Source: Arthrobacter sp. ISL-72
Lineage (GTDB): Bacteria > Actinomycetota > Actinomycetes > Actinomycetales > Micrococcaceae
Length of the DNA: 64,000 nucleotides
Direction of reading: 5' to 3'
Assembly (NCBI RefSeq): GCF_018613755.1
Contig: NZ_JAGGPP010000023.1
Coordinates: forward strand, 80,288-144,287
In this document: one piece after another, positions 1 through 8,349 of the stretch
Layout: each line of letters begins with the position of its first letter
How positions within the stretch are numbered: the stretch's first letter is position 1
Made by a program: the position numbers and the translations under genes
Notes under the pieces: generated by a model
Database searches by the model: none
Seen by the model: only the letters and a program-made list of their open reading frames with translations
What the model was told of the DNA's origin: nothing

Positions 1-612
1 TCGCTTGTTGCCCTTGACCGCAAACGAGTGGTCTCCGCCCTCGTACCAATGGAGGGTCGCGGCGGGGCCGATCCGGGCAAGCACACCCTCCAGAAGGTCA
101 GGGGTGGCAAAGGTGTCCCGCGTCCCCTGCAGGAACAGCATCGGCAGGGTCAGCCCGTACAGGTGCTCGTCGCGCAGTTTCTCCGGCTTGCCCGGGGGAT
201 GCAACGGGTAGCCCAGGTAGACCAGCCCCGCCGCGGGCATTCCCTCCGCAACCGCCATTGACGCCATCCGGCCACCGAACGACTTGCCGGCCGCCCACAG
301 CGGACCGTCGTCTGAATGCTTGGCGGCCTGGGCCGCGGCCTCGTCCATGGCGGCACGCCACGCGGCTATCGCAAGGGGCGGCCGGTCCGGGAACTTCCGC
401 CCGGCCTCGCGGTAGGGGAAGTTGAAGCGCAAGGTGGCCACGCCGTCGTCATTCAACGCCTTGGTGAAGCCGCCCATAAAGGGATGCTCCATGCCCGCGC
501 CCGCCCCGTGGGCGAGGACGAGCGTTGCGAACGGGTTGTCCGGCCGGGCGTAGATGCCGGAGACCCGGACGTCGCCGACGCTGATGGAAACGGAGGACTC
601 GGATGAAGGCAT
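1..612 (-). CDS. Alpha/beta hydrolase, KANL3/Tex30-like, 3' end cut by window edge
   Basis: The reverse strand reads open from an ATG at 612 to the window edge and encodes 204 residues starting MPSSESSVSISVGDVRVSG. The serine-hydrolase pattern is visible: an oxyanion stretch LAHGAGAGMEHPF, the nucleophile elbow GKSFGGRM, a late acid in GTRDTFATP and a histidine in GGDHSFAV. That order matches the small dienelactone-hydrolase-like family often called KANL3/Tex30; the substrate cannot be told. It starts 17 bases after the amylosucrase stop on the same strand, so the two are probably cotranscribed. I see no good ribosome-binding site before the ATG. Only the last few residues should be missing, because the catalytic histidine is already present. 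Confidence 0.85.
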   Translation of the reverse strand, partial: MPSSESSVSISVGDVRVSGIYARPDNPFATLVLAHGAGAGMEHPFMGGFTKALNDDGVATLRFNFPYREAGRKFPDRPPLAIAAWRAAMDEAAAQAAKHSDDGPLWAAGKSFGGRMASMAVAEGMPAAGLVYLGYPLHPPGKPEKLRDEHLYGLTLPMLFLQGTRDTFATPDLLEGVLARIGPAATLHWYEGGDHSFAVKGNKR

Positions 613-629
613 GAGTCAATGATGCCGGA

Positions 630-2546
630 TCAGCTAGTTCCCGCGGTGACCCTGAGCCACACGAACTCCTGCGGCCCGAGCATGATCCCTTCGCCGATCC
701 GAACCGTGCCCCCAGTGAGGATATCCATCCCCTCGGCGGCGAAGCCCGAAAGCGTCTGCGCAGTGATCGCCTGGTGACCGTCGCTGAAATTGGCGAGCAC
801 CAGGATGCCGGTTCCGTCTCCGGGCCGCTGGTACCCCAGTACGCCGCGGTTGTTCGTGTTGAAGTGCACCAGCCGGGTGCCGGCGAACTCCGGAGTCCGG
901 GACCGCACGTCAATCATCTTCCGGAGCCCCTCGAACACCGCACCCTCGGGCGTTGCCGGGTCGTGGCGCTTTGCGTAGCGGTCGGCGGGGTAGTGCGGAC
1001 GGTGCACCCAGCGGCTGTCCGCCCCGTGCCCCTCCTCCAGCGCGTACCCGTAGTCGTTGAGCTGGCCCACTTCGTCGCCCAGGTAGAGCAGCGGGATTCC
1101 ACCCGCGCTGAAGGCCACCGAATGGGCGAGCAGGATCCTGTCCACCGCCTGCGCGGTTCCCTCCTCCAGGCCGCACAGCGACGCGGTTGTGCCCGAAATG
1201 CGGCAATCACCCGTCCGCGGGTTGTCCTGGAAGGGGACACCGCGGGCGAAGCTGCCCGGGAAACGGTTGACGTAGAAGGCATTCAGGAAGCGGCGGTGGT
1301 CGAAGCCGTTGATGCCAAGCTCCGCCGCGTCCTCGTCCGCGAAAGTCCAGCCGATGTCGTCGTGGCTCCGCACGTAGTTCACCCACGACGTTCCCGCCGG
1401 GATGTTGTGCCGGCGTTCCAGGGCCTGCGACAGCAGCGACACGTCGCGCGTCGCCATCGCCTCCCAGATCAGCGCCATCTGCAGCGGGTTGTAGGAAATC
1501 TGGCACTCGGCGGGGTCAATGTACAGTGCAACTTCGTCCGGGTGGACAATGGCCTCGGATTTGAAGAGCAGCGATGGCGCCGCGAGCCGGCAGACGGCGT
1601 TGAAGGCCTGCAACAGGGTGTGGGCCTCAGGCAGGTTCTCGCACGGCGTCCCCAGCTGCTTCCAGATGAAAGCGACGGCATCCATCCGCAGGATCTCCAC
1701 GCCCTGGTTGGCAAGGAAGAGCATCTCGCCGGCCATGGCCCGGAAGACGTCCGGATTGGAGTAGTTCAGGTCCCACTGGTACGTGTGGAATGTGGACCAG
1801 ACCCACCGGCCATCGGGCATTTCGATGAAGGAACCCGGGTGATCCTCCGGGAAGATCTCCCGAACGTTCTGTTCGAAGGCGTCCGGCATGATCCTGTCCG
1901 GATAGATCCAGTAGTAGTCACTGAACTCCGGGTCGCCTTTCGCAGCACGCCGTGCCCAGTCGTGTTCGTCGGAGGTGTGGTTGAAAATGAAATCCACCAC
2001 CAGGCTGATGCCGTTGGCCCGCAATTCCGCGGCCAGCGCCCGAAGCTGTTCCATGGTGCCGAGTCCGGGGTTCACTTCCCGGTAGCTGGAGACCGCGTAG
2101 CCGCCGTCGGAGTGGGGTTCGGGCGCCAGAAACAGGGGCATGAGGTGCAGGTACGTGAGGCCGAGTTCTTTGAAATAGGGGATCCGGGCGCGGACTCCCT
2201 CAAGATCCTCCGCATACCGGTCCACGTAGCAGACGCCGCCGAGCATGCTGTTGGAGAGGAACCAACCCTCGTTGGTGTCACGTTGGGCATCCACGGCCTT
2301 GAGCTCCGCGGGGCGCTCGTACCAGGAGCGGGCGGTCTGCGCGACAAGTGCGCTCAGCTGCTCCTGGATGTCGGGGCGTCCTCCGTACAAAGAGTGGAAA
2401 AGCCGGTACAGCTGAGGGAAGTGGCGGTCGAAGCGCTGCAGGAAGTCGGCGTTGTCCCGCCCCCCGGTCATCAGGTCCGCCTCCGCACGCAGGGCATTCA
2501 GCGCACTCTGCTCCGGGGCGTGGTGCACACTTGCGGCCTCAACCAT
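630..2546 (-). CDS. Amylosucrase (GH13 family alpha-glucan-forming transglucosidase)
   Basis: Predicted to split sucrose and transfer glucose onto an alpha-1,4-glucan, releasing fructose. The 638-residue protein has the amylosucrase N-terminal helical domain and the GH13 barrel. Visible regions are VVDFIFNHTSDEHDWA, EILRMDAVAF with nucleophile D289, LFKSEAIVHPDEV with acid/base E331, and VRSHDDIGWTF with D396. These fall within three residues of the Neisseria polysaccharea enzyme (D286, E328, D393, from memory). The frame is open to a TTG at 2567, but AAAGGAG at 2556-2562 sits 9 bases before the ATG at 2546, so I chose that start. No signal peptide is seen, so it should act in the cytoplasm. 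Sucrose hydrolase or trehalose synthase are alternatives, but the DGGYAVSSYREVNPGLG stretch favours amylosucrase. Confidence 0.92.
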   Translation of the reverse strand: MVEAASVHHAPEQSALNALRAEADLMTGGRDNADFLQRFDRHFPQLYRLFHSLYGGRPDIQEQLSALVAQTARSWYERPAELKAVDAQRDTNEGWFLSNSMLGGVCYVDRYAEDLEGVRARIPYFKELGLTYLHLMPLFLAPEPHSDGGYAVSSYREVNPGLGTMEQLRALAAELRANGISLVVDFIFNHTSDEHDWARRAAKGDPEFSDYYWIYPDRIMPDAFEQNVREIFPEDHPGSFIEMPDGRWVWSTFHTYQWDLNYSNPDVFRAMAGEMLFLANQGVEILRMDAVAFIWKQLGTPCENLPEAHTLLQAFNAVCRLAAPSLLFKSEAIVHPDEVALYIDPAECQISYNPLQMALIWEAMATRDVSLLSQALERRHNIPAGTSWVNYVRSHDDIGWTFADEDAAELGINGFDHRRFLNAFYVNRFPGSFARGVPFQDNPRTGDCRISGTTASLCGLEEGTAQAVDRILLAHSVAFSAGGIPLLYLGDEVGQLNDYGYALEEGHGADSRWVHRPHYPADRYAKRHDPATPEGAVFEGLRKMIDVRSRTPEFAGTRLVHFNTNNRGVLGYQRPGDGTGILVLANFSDGHQAITAQTLSGFAAEGMDILTGGTVRIGEGIMLGPQEFVWLRVTAGTS

Positions 2547-2694
2547 GGAACGCGTCTCCTTTGACAAAATTTTCGGGCCGCCGTTCGGCCGCCGGTAGCT
2601 TCACATCCTTACAGACGGACCCGGACGTGCCCAGCGGACCGAACATGTTTCTTCCTTTCCGGCGGCAACTGCTGACGCGGCGCATCGGGCGGGG

Positions 2695-2700
2695 TAGGTT
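2695..2700 (+). promoter_or_regulatory. Leaderless -10 hexamer for the LigD-type polymerase gene
   Basis: TAGGTT followed by exactly six bases (gtcccc) and then the ATG at 2707. No Shine-Dalgarno sequence lies between. Transcription would begin at or next to the A of the start codon. Confidence 0.6.
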
Positions 2701-2706
2701 GTCCCC

Positions 2707-3729
2707 ATGGCGAGCGAAGCGACGACACTTACCGTTGACGGGCAGAACGGCCCCCGTGAAATGCGGATCTCGAGTCCCAGCCGCGTCCTCTGGCCTGATC
2801 TGGGCCTGACCAAGCTGGACCTGGCCCGGTACATGGCGGAGGTGGGGGAGGCTTTCATCGCGGCGAACGGCGACCGGCCGGTGGCGTTGCAGCGGTTTTC
2901 GGACAACGTGGACGGCGAGCAGTATTTCTCCAAGAACCCGCCAAAGGGAGTACCGGACTTCATCCGGTCGGTGAAGGTGGTCTTTCCGAGTGCGCGCTCG
3001 CATCCCATGCTGGTCCTTGATGAACCGGCTGCCGCCGTCTGGGCCGCCCAGATGAATACCGTGGTCTTCCACCCCTGGCCGTCGCGCGCTGAAAATACAG
3101 ACAACCCGGACCAGTTGCGGATCGACCTCGACCCCCAGCCCGGAACAGACTTCGAGGACGCGATCCCTGCGGCCTTTGAGTTGAAGGATGTGCTCGCGGA
3201 AGCCGGCCTGGAAACGTTCATCAAGACCTCCGGGAACCGTGGCCTCCACGTGTATGCCCCCGTGGAGCCGACGCGCGAGTTCCTGGACGTCCGCCACGCT
3301 GTCATCGCCGCAGCCCGTGAACTGGAGCGGCGGATGCCCGACAAGGTCACCACCGCCTGGTGGAAGGAAGAGCGCGGCGAACGGGTGTTCGTGGACTTCA
3401 ACCAGGCCAACCGGGACCGCACAATAGCCGGCGCCTACAGCCCCCGTGCACTGGCCCATGCCCCGGTGTCCTGCCCCATCAGCTGGGACGAACTGGGCAC
3501 CGCCCACCCGAAGAACTACACCATCCTCACCGTCCCGGAGCGCCTGAAAACCGTTGGAGACCCGTGGGCGGACATGAACGCGAAACCGGGAAAAATCGAC
3601 GTCCTGCTCGAGTGGTGGAAACGCGACGTCGATGCCGGCCTGGGGGAGCTGCCGTTCCCGCCGGACTACCCGAAGATGCCGGGGGAACCGCCCCGGGTCC
3701 AGCCCAGCAGGGCGCGCAAGAAGGACTGA
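2707..3729 (+). CDS. Stand-alone LigD-type primase-polymerase domain protein (NHEJ PolDom family)
   Basis: A 340-residue archaeo-eukaryotic-primase-fold polymerase, the kind that fills ends during bacterial non-homologous end joining. Catalytic acids are visible as IDLDPQPG (D140, D142) and VFVDFNQANRDRT (D230). The nucleotide-binding motif TSGNRGLH is at about 174-181. These positions parallel the Mycobacterium LigD polymerase domain (D137, D139, D227, as I recall). There is no ligase or phosphoesterase domain fused to it, and no ku gene or ligase nearby. The ATG has no ribosome-binding site; TAGGTT ends 6 bases upstream, suggesting a leaderless message. It diverges from the amylosucrase gene and ends 9 bases from the convergent YciO-like gene. 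Confidence 0.92.
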   Translation: MASEATTLTVDGQNGPREMRISSPSRVLWPDLGLTKLDLARYMAEVGEAFIAANGDRPVALQRFSDNVDGEQYFSKNPPKGVPDFIRSVKVVFPSARSHPMLVLDEPAAAVWAAQMNTVVFHPWPSRAENTDNPDQLRIDLDPQPGTDFEDAIPAAFELKDVLAEAGLETFIKTSGNRGLHVYAPVEPTREFLDVRHAVIAAARELERRMPDKVTTAWWKEERGERVFVDFNQANRDRTIAGAYSPRALAHAPVSCPISWDELGTAHPKNYTILTVPERLKTVGDPWADMNAKPGKIDVLLEWWKRDVDAGLGELPFPPDYPKMPGEPPRVQPSRARKKD

Positions 3730-3738
3730 CCGGAAGCT

Positions 3739-4359
3739 CTACTCGAACCGGGACGGATCACCCATGCCGTGCCGCACCACTTCAGCCGAACCGCCGGAGA
3801 AGTCGATGACCGTCGTCGGCTCCGCACCGCAGTCACCGGAATCAACCACGGCGTCCACCACGTGGTCCAGCCGTTCCTTGATTTCCCAGCCCTGGGTCAG
3901 CGGGTCCTCCTCGTCCGGTAGCAGCAGCGTGCTGGACAGCAGCGGCTCGCCCAGTTCGGCCAGCAGTGCCTGGACCACTGCGTTGTCCGGGATGCGGACT
4001 CCCACCGTCTTCTTTTTCGGGTGCAGCAGGCGCTTGGGCACCTCTTTGGTGGCGGGAAGGATGAACGTGTAGCTGCCCGGCGTGACCGCCTTGATGCTGC
4101 GGAACACGTCGTTGTCGATCTGGACGAATTGGCCCAGCTGGGCAAAATCCTTGCAGACCAGGGTGAAGTGGTGCTTGCTGTCCAGCTGGCGGATGGCACG
4201 GATACGGTCCAGCGCGTCCCGGTTGCCCAGCTGCGCCCCGAGCGCGTAGCAGGAGTCGGTGGGGTACGCGATCAGCCCGCCGGACCGCACCAGCTCCACT
4301 ACTTGTCCGATCGAGCGCGGCTGGGGGTCATCGGGGTGCACGTCAAAGTATCTCGCCAT
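3739..4359 (-). CDS. YciO/YrdC/Sua5-family protein (threonylcarbamoyl-AMP synthase-like)
   Basis: A 206-residue single-domain protein of the YrdC fold. The conserved nucleotide/threonine pocket stretch is IAYPTDSCYALGAQLG at about 30-45, followed by IRAIRQLDSKHHFTLVCKD. The family includes enzymes that make threonylcarbamoyl-AMP for tRNA t6A formation. The QLDSKHHFTL version is more like YciO, a paralogue whose role is less clear, so I do not assign tsaC. It lacks the C-terminal Sua5 domain. Its start codon is preceded at 6 bases by TAAGCT and not by a ribosome-binding site. It converges on the LigD-type gene with a 9-base gap. Confidence 0.85.
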   Translation of the reverse strand: MARYFDVHPDDPQPRSIGQVVELVRSGGLIAYPTDSCYALGAQLGNRDALDRIRAIRQLDSKHHFTLVCKDFAQLGQFVQIDNDVFRSIKAVTPGSYTFILPATKEVPKRLLHPKKKTVGVRIPDNAVVQALLAELGEPLLSSTLLLPDEEDPLTQGWEIKERLDHVVDAVVDSGDCGAEPTTVIDFSGGSAEVVRHGMGDPSRFE

Positions 4360-4365
4360 GCCCCG

Positions 4366-4371
4366 AGCTTA
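4366..4371 (-). promoter_or_regulatory. Leaderless -10 hexamer for the YciO/Sua5 gene
   Basis: On the minus strand TAAGCT is followed by cggggc and then the ATG at 4359, a six-base spacer. Confidence 0.55.
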
Positions 4372-4519
4372 TGGCCCGGCCGGGAATTCTGCACTTGCCC
4401 GCGGAAACACCCCTATGCAGTCCCGCCTGACTGGGGCAACATATGAAGTGTTTCAGGCCCGGGCAGCCACCGGATCAGGAGGCGGTCCGGGTTCGACCGG
4501 TACGAGAGGACACTTGACG

Positions 4520-4936
4520 ATGACCACGACACTTAATCCCTACCTGGGGTTCCGGGACAATGCGCGGGATGCCATGAACTTCTACCAGTCCGTCTTCGGC
4601 GGCGAACTGGCCCTCAGTACCTTCGCCGATTTCCAAGCCAGCGAAGATGCGGGCGAGCAGGACAAGATCATGCACGGCATGCTGACCACCGGGTCAGGCA
4701 TGGTGCTCATGGGGGCGGATACACCCAAGGACATGAGCTACACACCAGGGGACAACTTCTCCGTCTCCCTCAGCGGCGACGACGACGCCGAACTGCGGGG
4801 CTACTGGGAGAAGCTGTCCGACGGCGGCACCGTGACCGTGCCCCTCGATAAGGCGCCGTGGGGCGACACATTCGGAATGTGCACGGACAAGTTCGGCATT
4901 GCCTGGCTGGTGAACATCGCGGGTCCCCAGCAGTAA
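4520..4936 (+). CDS. VOC-family protein, PhnB/glyoxalase-like
   Basis: A 138-residue protein of the vicinal-oxygen-chelate fold, beginning MTTTLNPYLGFRDNARDAMNFYQSVFGG, the usual opening of the PhnB-like subgroup (YLxFxxxAxEAxxFY). It has the paired beta-alpha-beta-beta-beta halves and ends WGDTFGMCTDKFGIAWLVNI. Members are often annotated as 3-demethylubiquinone methyltransferase or bleomycin-resistance-like, and few have known substrates. The longer frame from 4259 runs through the intergenic region. I chose the ATG at 4520 because GAGAGGA lies 9 bases upstream and homology starts there. It is a single gene flanked by a divergent gene upstream. Confidence 0.9.
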   Translation: MTTTLNPYLGFRDNARDAMNFYQSVFGGELALSTFADFQASEDAGEQDKIMHGMLTTGSGMVLMGADTPKDMSYTPGDNFSVSLSGDDDAELRGYWEKLSDGGTVTVPLDKAPWGDTFGMCTDKFGIAWLVNIAGPQQ

Positions 4937-4978
4937 AGGGACCGCCGCGGGATGCGTTCGGCGCCTACTTGCCGGCCG

Positions 4979-5075
4979 CTACTTTTTGGCCATGAAGTAG
5001 GCGTTGAACGGATCCTTCTCCAGCTCCTTCAGCTCCACATTGCCGTGCAACGTGGAGACCGCGTAGAGGAACGTC
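4979..5075 (-). pseudogene. Possible gene remnant: isolated C-terminal-like peptide
   Basis: In the minus frame ending at the TAG at 4979-4981 the translation reads FLYAVSTLHGNVELKELEKDPFNAYFMAKK. It looks like a genuine protein C-terminus, rich in charged residues and unlike the Arg/Pro-rich text typical of shadow frames here. It cannot be extended sensibly, because upstream the frame runs antisense through the metallohydrolase gene. It may be a decayed or truncated gene; I do not recognise the family. Confidence 0.3.
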
Positions 5076-5113
5076 CCGAAAGTGGGACCTAGCTCGCGAG
5101 TACAGGACACACC

Positions 5114-6496
5114 ATGAAGCACGGACACCCGCAACTCAGGTTCCTCGGAGCCACGGACAGCGTGACCGGTTCCAGGTACCTTGTAGAAGCCGGGGGTAAG
5201 CGCATCCTCGTCGACTGTGGCCTGTTCCAGGGCTATAAGGTGCTCCGCGACCGCAACCGGATCCCTTTCCACGTCCACCCGCGGTCCATTGACGCCGTGC
5301 TGCTGACCCACGCCCATCTCGACCATTCCGGATACATTCCAGCCCTGGTGCGGGGCGGCTTCAGCGGTCCCGTCTATGCCACGGAAGGCACCACGGAGCT
5401 GTGCGCCCTGCTCCTTCCGGACAACGGACACTCCCAGGAAGAGGACGCCGCATACGCCCGCGGGACCGGATCGTCCAGGCACAATCCTCCCGTTCCGCTC
5501 TATACGGCTGCGGACGCCGCCCGGTCTCTTGACCGTTTCCGGGAACAGGGCTTCGACACGCCCCTGCAGCTTGGAGGTGACATCTGCGCCACGTTCCTGC
5601 CCGCCGGTCACATTCTCGGCGCCGCCCAGCTCAGGCTGGAGGTGGAACAACACCACGTACACTTCACCGGCGACCTCGGGCGCAAGGAAGATCCTGTGAC
5701 GTTTCCGCCCCGGAAACTCGGTGCCACTGACGTGCTCGTCACCGAATCCACGTACGGCAACCGCGCCCACTCGAGCCTTGACCCCGAACTGCAGCTGGGC
5801 GAGATCATCACCCGTGTGGCGCAGAAGAACGGCGTGATCATGATTGCCGCGGTCGCCGTGGGACAGGCCGAGACACTGCTGCTGCACCTTTCCCGCCTCC
5901 GCGGCAAGAACGCCATTCCGGACCTCCCCGTCTACGTGGACAGCCCCATGGCCATGGATGCCTCCGCACTGTACCAGCGGCACCGCGACGGACACCGGCT
6001 CAAGGAGCGCGAGTATGAGGATATGTACAAGACAGCCAGGATGGCCCGGACGGTGGCCGAATCGAACGTGCTGAACCTCCGTGGCGGGCCCATGGTGGTT
6101 ATTTCCGGCAGCGGCACGCTCACCGGAGGGAGGATCGTGCAGCACATTGCCAAATACGGATCCGATCCGAAGAACGCCATCATCCTCAGCGGCTACCAGA
6201 CGGGCGGGACACGCGGTGCTGCGCTCGCCGCCGGCGAACGGGAACTGCGCATCCTGGGCCGCGACATTCCCGTCCGCGCCGAAGTGATCCAGGTGCAGGG
6301 CCTGGCGGCGCACGCGGACTCCGACGGACTCATCGAGTGGATGGGCTCGGCGGGGCGGCGACCGCGGATGACGTACATTACCCATGGTGAACCGGCAGCG
6401 TCCGATGCCCTCCGGGTCAGGATCAAGCGGGAACTCGGATGGCGTGCCCGGGTTCCCGAGCACCTCGAAAGCATCTCCCTCGCCGACCCCCGCTGA
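5114..6496 (+). CDS. MBL-fold metallohydrolase with beta-CASP and RNA-specificity domains
   Basis: A 460-residue CPSF-73/RNase J-like hydrolase. The metal-binding signature THAHLDHSG gives H66, H68, D70 and H71. Later ligands are in FLPAGHILGA and FTGDLGR, and the C-terminal motifs VQGLAAHADSDGLIEWM and YITHGEP are characteristic of the beta-CASP RNA-processing group. The domain order is MBL, beta-CASP insert, then the RMMBL RNA-specificity tail. It probably cuts RNA, but bacterial members of this type are poorly studied and it is not RNase J, which is longer and has a different C-terminus. The ATG at 5114 has a weak AGGA 8 bases upstream. It is monocistronic and close to the universal stress gene. 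Confidence 0.88.
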   Translation: MKHGHPQLRFLGATDSVTGSRYLVEAGGKRILVDCGLFQGYKVLRDRNRIPFHVHPRSIDAVLLTHAHLDHSGYIPALVRGGFSGPVYATEGTTELCALLLPDNGHSQEEDAAYARGTGSSRHNPPVPLYTAADAARSLDRFREQGFDTPLQLGGDICATFLPAGHILGAAQLRLEVEQHHVHFTGDLGRKEDPVTFPPRKLGATDVLVTESTYGNRAHSSLDPELQLGEIITRVAQKNGVIMIAAVAVGQAETLLLHLSRLRGKNAIPDLPVYVDSPMAMDASALYQRHRDGHRLKEREYEDMYKTARMARTVAESNVLNLRGGPMVVISGSGTLTGGRIVQHIAKYGSDPKNAIILSGYQTGGTRGAALAAGERELRILGRDIPVRAEVIQVQGLAAHADSDGLIEWMGSAGRRPRMTYITHGEPAASDALRVRIKRELGWRARVPEHLESISLADPR

Positions 6497-6667
6497 TCCT
6501 GCGCGGCTATACCGACGCGCCCGTGCAGCCGCGCCGGCGACGGCTGGCGAGGGCGCTCCCGCCGGGGCTTAAGGCCCTAACCCCTGCGTCGGCCCCGGAG
6601 CACACTGAAGGTGTCAGCGGCCGTCCGTGTGCTGGCCGCAATCCGCGATGGAGAAAAGCAGGGTGTG

Positions 6668-7537
6668 ATGGGCAAGCCAATCGTCGTCGGCATCAATGGC
6701 TCCACGGGCAGTGAAGCCGCAATGGCGTGGTCGCTTCACCGGGCGGCCAGGCTCAAGCTCCCGGTCATAGCCATCCACGCCGTGGACGACCGGTGGATGT
6801 CCCCGGACTTCCAGTATCACGAACTGATCCGGGAATCAGGCATGGAGCTTCTCAGGCAGGTGCAGGAGGATGCCGCCAAGAAGGAACCGGGCGTTGCCGT
6901 CGACGTGCAGCTGCGGCACGGCAGTGCCGGCTCGGCCCTGAAGGAAATGTCCAAAGAAGCGTCCATGGTAGCCATCGGATCGCACCACCGGCACTGGGCC
7001 GACGGAGGTCCCATGACTGACCGGGCACTCCAGGTGGTGACCGCCTCGGACAGCCCGGTGGCCGTCATTCCGCAGGACCAGGGACCGGAGGGTCGCGGCG
7101 TGGTGGTCGGAGTGGACGGCTCGGAGGAGTCGATGCAGGCCGTCGCGTTCGCCGCGGTGGAAGCGGACCGCGAGGGTGATGAACTGACGGTCCTGCTGGC
7201 TTTCCGCCGCCCCGCCCGCTGGGTCCAGAGCGGCATGCCTGCCAGCGGCCTCGCCGAAGTCATCGAGGAAGAGGACAGGATCGTGCTCGCCGAATCCGTC
7301 GCCGGGCTCCGGGACAGGTACCCGGACCTCGTGGTGAACCAGCGGCTCGACAAGGACACCGACCCTGCCAAGGCCCTCGTCGAAGCCGCCGCTGATTCCC
7401 GCCTCCTGGTGATCGGCAGCCGCGGACGCGGGGGATTCAGCAGGCTCCTGCTCGGCTCAACCGCCCACGCCGTCCTGCTCCGTGTCCCTTGCCCCACGGT
7501 GGTCACCCGGCTGCACAGGGTCAAGCACGAGGAATAG
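6668..7537 (+). CDS. Universal stress protein with two tandem Usp domains
   Basis: A 289-residue tandem UspA protein starting MGKPIVVGINGSTGSEAA. Domain 1 covers about 4-140 and domain 2 about 150-285. Domain 2 keeps the ATP-binding pattern G-x2-G-x9-G-S/T (GSRGRGGFSRLLLGS). The matching stretch in domain 1 (GSHHRHWADGGPMTD) is degenerate, so only one half may bind ATP. The frame is open back to 6611, but the family begins at this ATG, and GGAGAA lies about 13 bases upstream. It ends 11 bases from the convergent isomerase gene. Actinobacterial members respond to hypoxia and stationary phase; no regulator site is evident here. Confidence 0.92.
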   Translation: MGKPIVVGINGSTGSEAAMAWSLHRAARLKLPVIAIHAVDDRWMSPDFQYHELIRESGMELLRQVQEDAAKKEPGVAVDVQLRHGSAGSALKEMSKEASMVAIGSHHRHWADGGPMTDRALQVVTASDSPVAVIPQDQGPEGRGVVVGVDGSEESMQAVAFAAVEADREGDELTVLLAFRRPARWVQSGMPASGLAEVIEEEDRIVLAESVAGLRDRYPDLVVNQRLDKDTDPAKALVEAAADSRLLVIGSRGRGGFSRLLLGSTAHAVLLRVPCPTVVTRLHRVKHEE

Positions 7538-7548
7538 CGGGCGTCCCG

Positions 7549-8349
7549 CTAGATCCACTTGGGTGCCGCAGGCACCTCGGTCAAGACAGCGTCCGACGTC
7601 GGCGCTGCGGCTCCCGCTGCGGTGACGCCCGCCGCTGCTCCGCGTTCCGCCCTGACACCGTTAGTGCCGCGGCCGGCGGCCCATCGGGTGATGGCGGCGA
7701 GCGGGCCGGTGATGATGACCGGTGTTTCGGTGCTGGTATCTCCGAATGTCATGGCTGGCTGGCCGGTGGTCTTGATGAGGAGTCCGGTGTCGGTTCCGCG
7801 GGTGTGCCAGGCTGCGGTGATATCGGTGAGTAGCCGAGCCAGGACGGGTTCGGGGATGTCGGCGAAGGTTGCGCCGTTGTCCAGGTCGACGGCGTGGATC
7901 CAGACTTCCCGGGTGCGCATCCAGACGGTTTCCTCGGCCGGAACGGTGCGTCCCTGGGCGGTTTTTACTTTGTGCTGCCAGGCATCTGCGGGGAGGTCGC
8001 GCCATTCGACGTTCAGGTGCACCGCGGAGTGGCCAAACAGGTTCCGCAGCGCGATCGGGGACAGGGTGGCGCCGAACTCGATTTCGTGGTCCCGTGCCTC
8101 CGGGGAGGGGTACATGGGTGTTTCCACCCCGGTGGCGGCCCATTCGATCAGCCGCGCGATGGCGCGGGCGTTGTAGCCGATGTGCGCCGTGACGTGCCGG
8201 CGGGTCCAGCCGGGCAGCAGCGACGCGCCGTCGAAATCCGCGTCGGTGAGCTCGTTGAGTTTGCGGGCGAAGAACGCGGACCCGCGCCGGGCCTGCAGCA
8301 GCGCCTCGAGCAGCTGCGGGTCCCTGGTTAGGTCGCTGCGGGCGACCAT
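7549..8349 (-). CDS. Mycothiol-dependent maleylpyruvate isomerase
   Basis: Predicted to convert maleylpyruvate to fumarylpyruvate using mycothiol, step two of the gentisate ring-cleavage pathway. The 266-residue protein has the DinB-like four-helix metal-binding domain. The ligands H56 (RRHVTAHIGYN), E148 and H152 (TREVWIHAVDL) keep the spacing of the Corynebacterium enzyme (H52, E144, H148, from memory). The C-terminus carries an Ala-rich tail of about 35 residues. Its ATG overlaps the TGA of the upstream fumarylpyruvate hydrolase by one base, so translation is probably coupled. It is the last gene of the minus-strand operon that starts with gentisate dioxygenase. Confidence 0.92.
   Translation of the reverse strand: MVARSDLTRDPQLLEALLQARRGSAFFARKLNELTDADFDGASLLPGWTRRHVTAHIGYNARAIARLIEWAATGVETPMYPSPEARDHEIEFGATLSPIALRNLFGHSAVHLNVEWRDLPADAWQHKVKTAQGRTVPAEETVWMRTREVWIHAVDLDNGATFADIPEPVLARLLTDITAAWHTRGTDTGLLIKTTGQPAMTFGDTSTETPVIITGPLAAITRWAAGRGTNGVRAERGAAAGVTAAGAAAPTSDAVLTEVPAAPKWI

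Noticed and set aside
774..2564. 596-residue plus-strand open frame opposite the amylosucrase gene
   Set aside because: It is fully antisense to a gene with intact catalytic motifs and has the Arg/Val/Gly-rich, motif-free composition of a GC-rich shadow frame.
4979..6463. Full 494-residue minus-strand frame including the orphan C-terminus
   Set aside because: Most of it is antisense to the metallohydrolase; only the last 30 residues look protein-like and are listed as a possible remnant.
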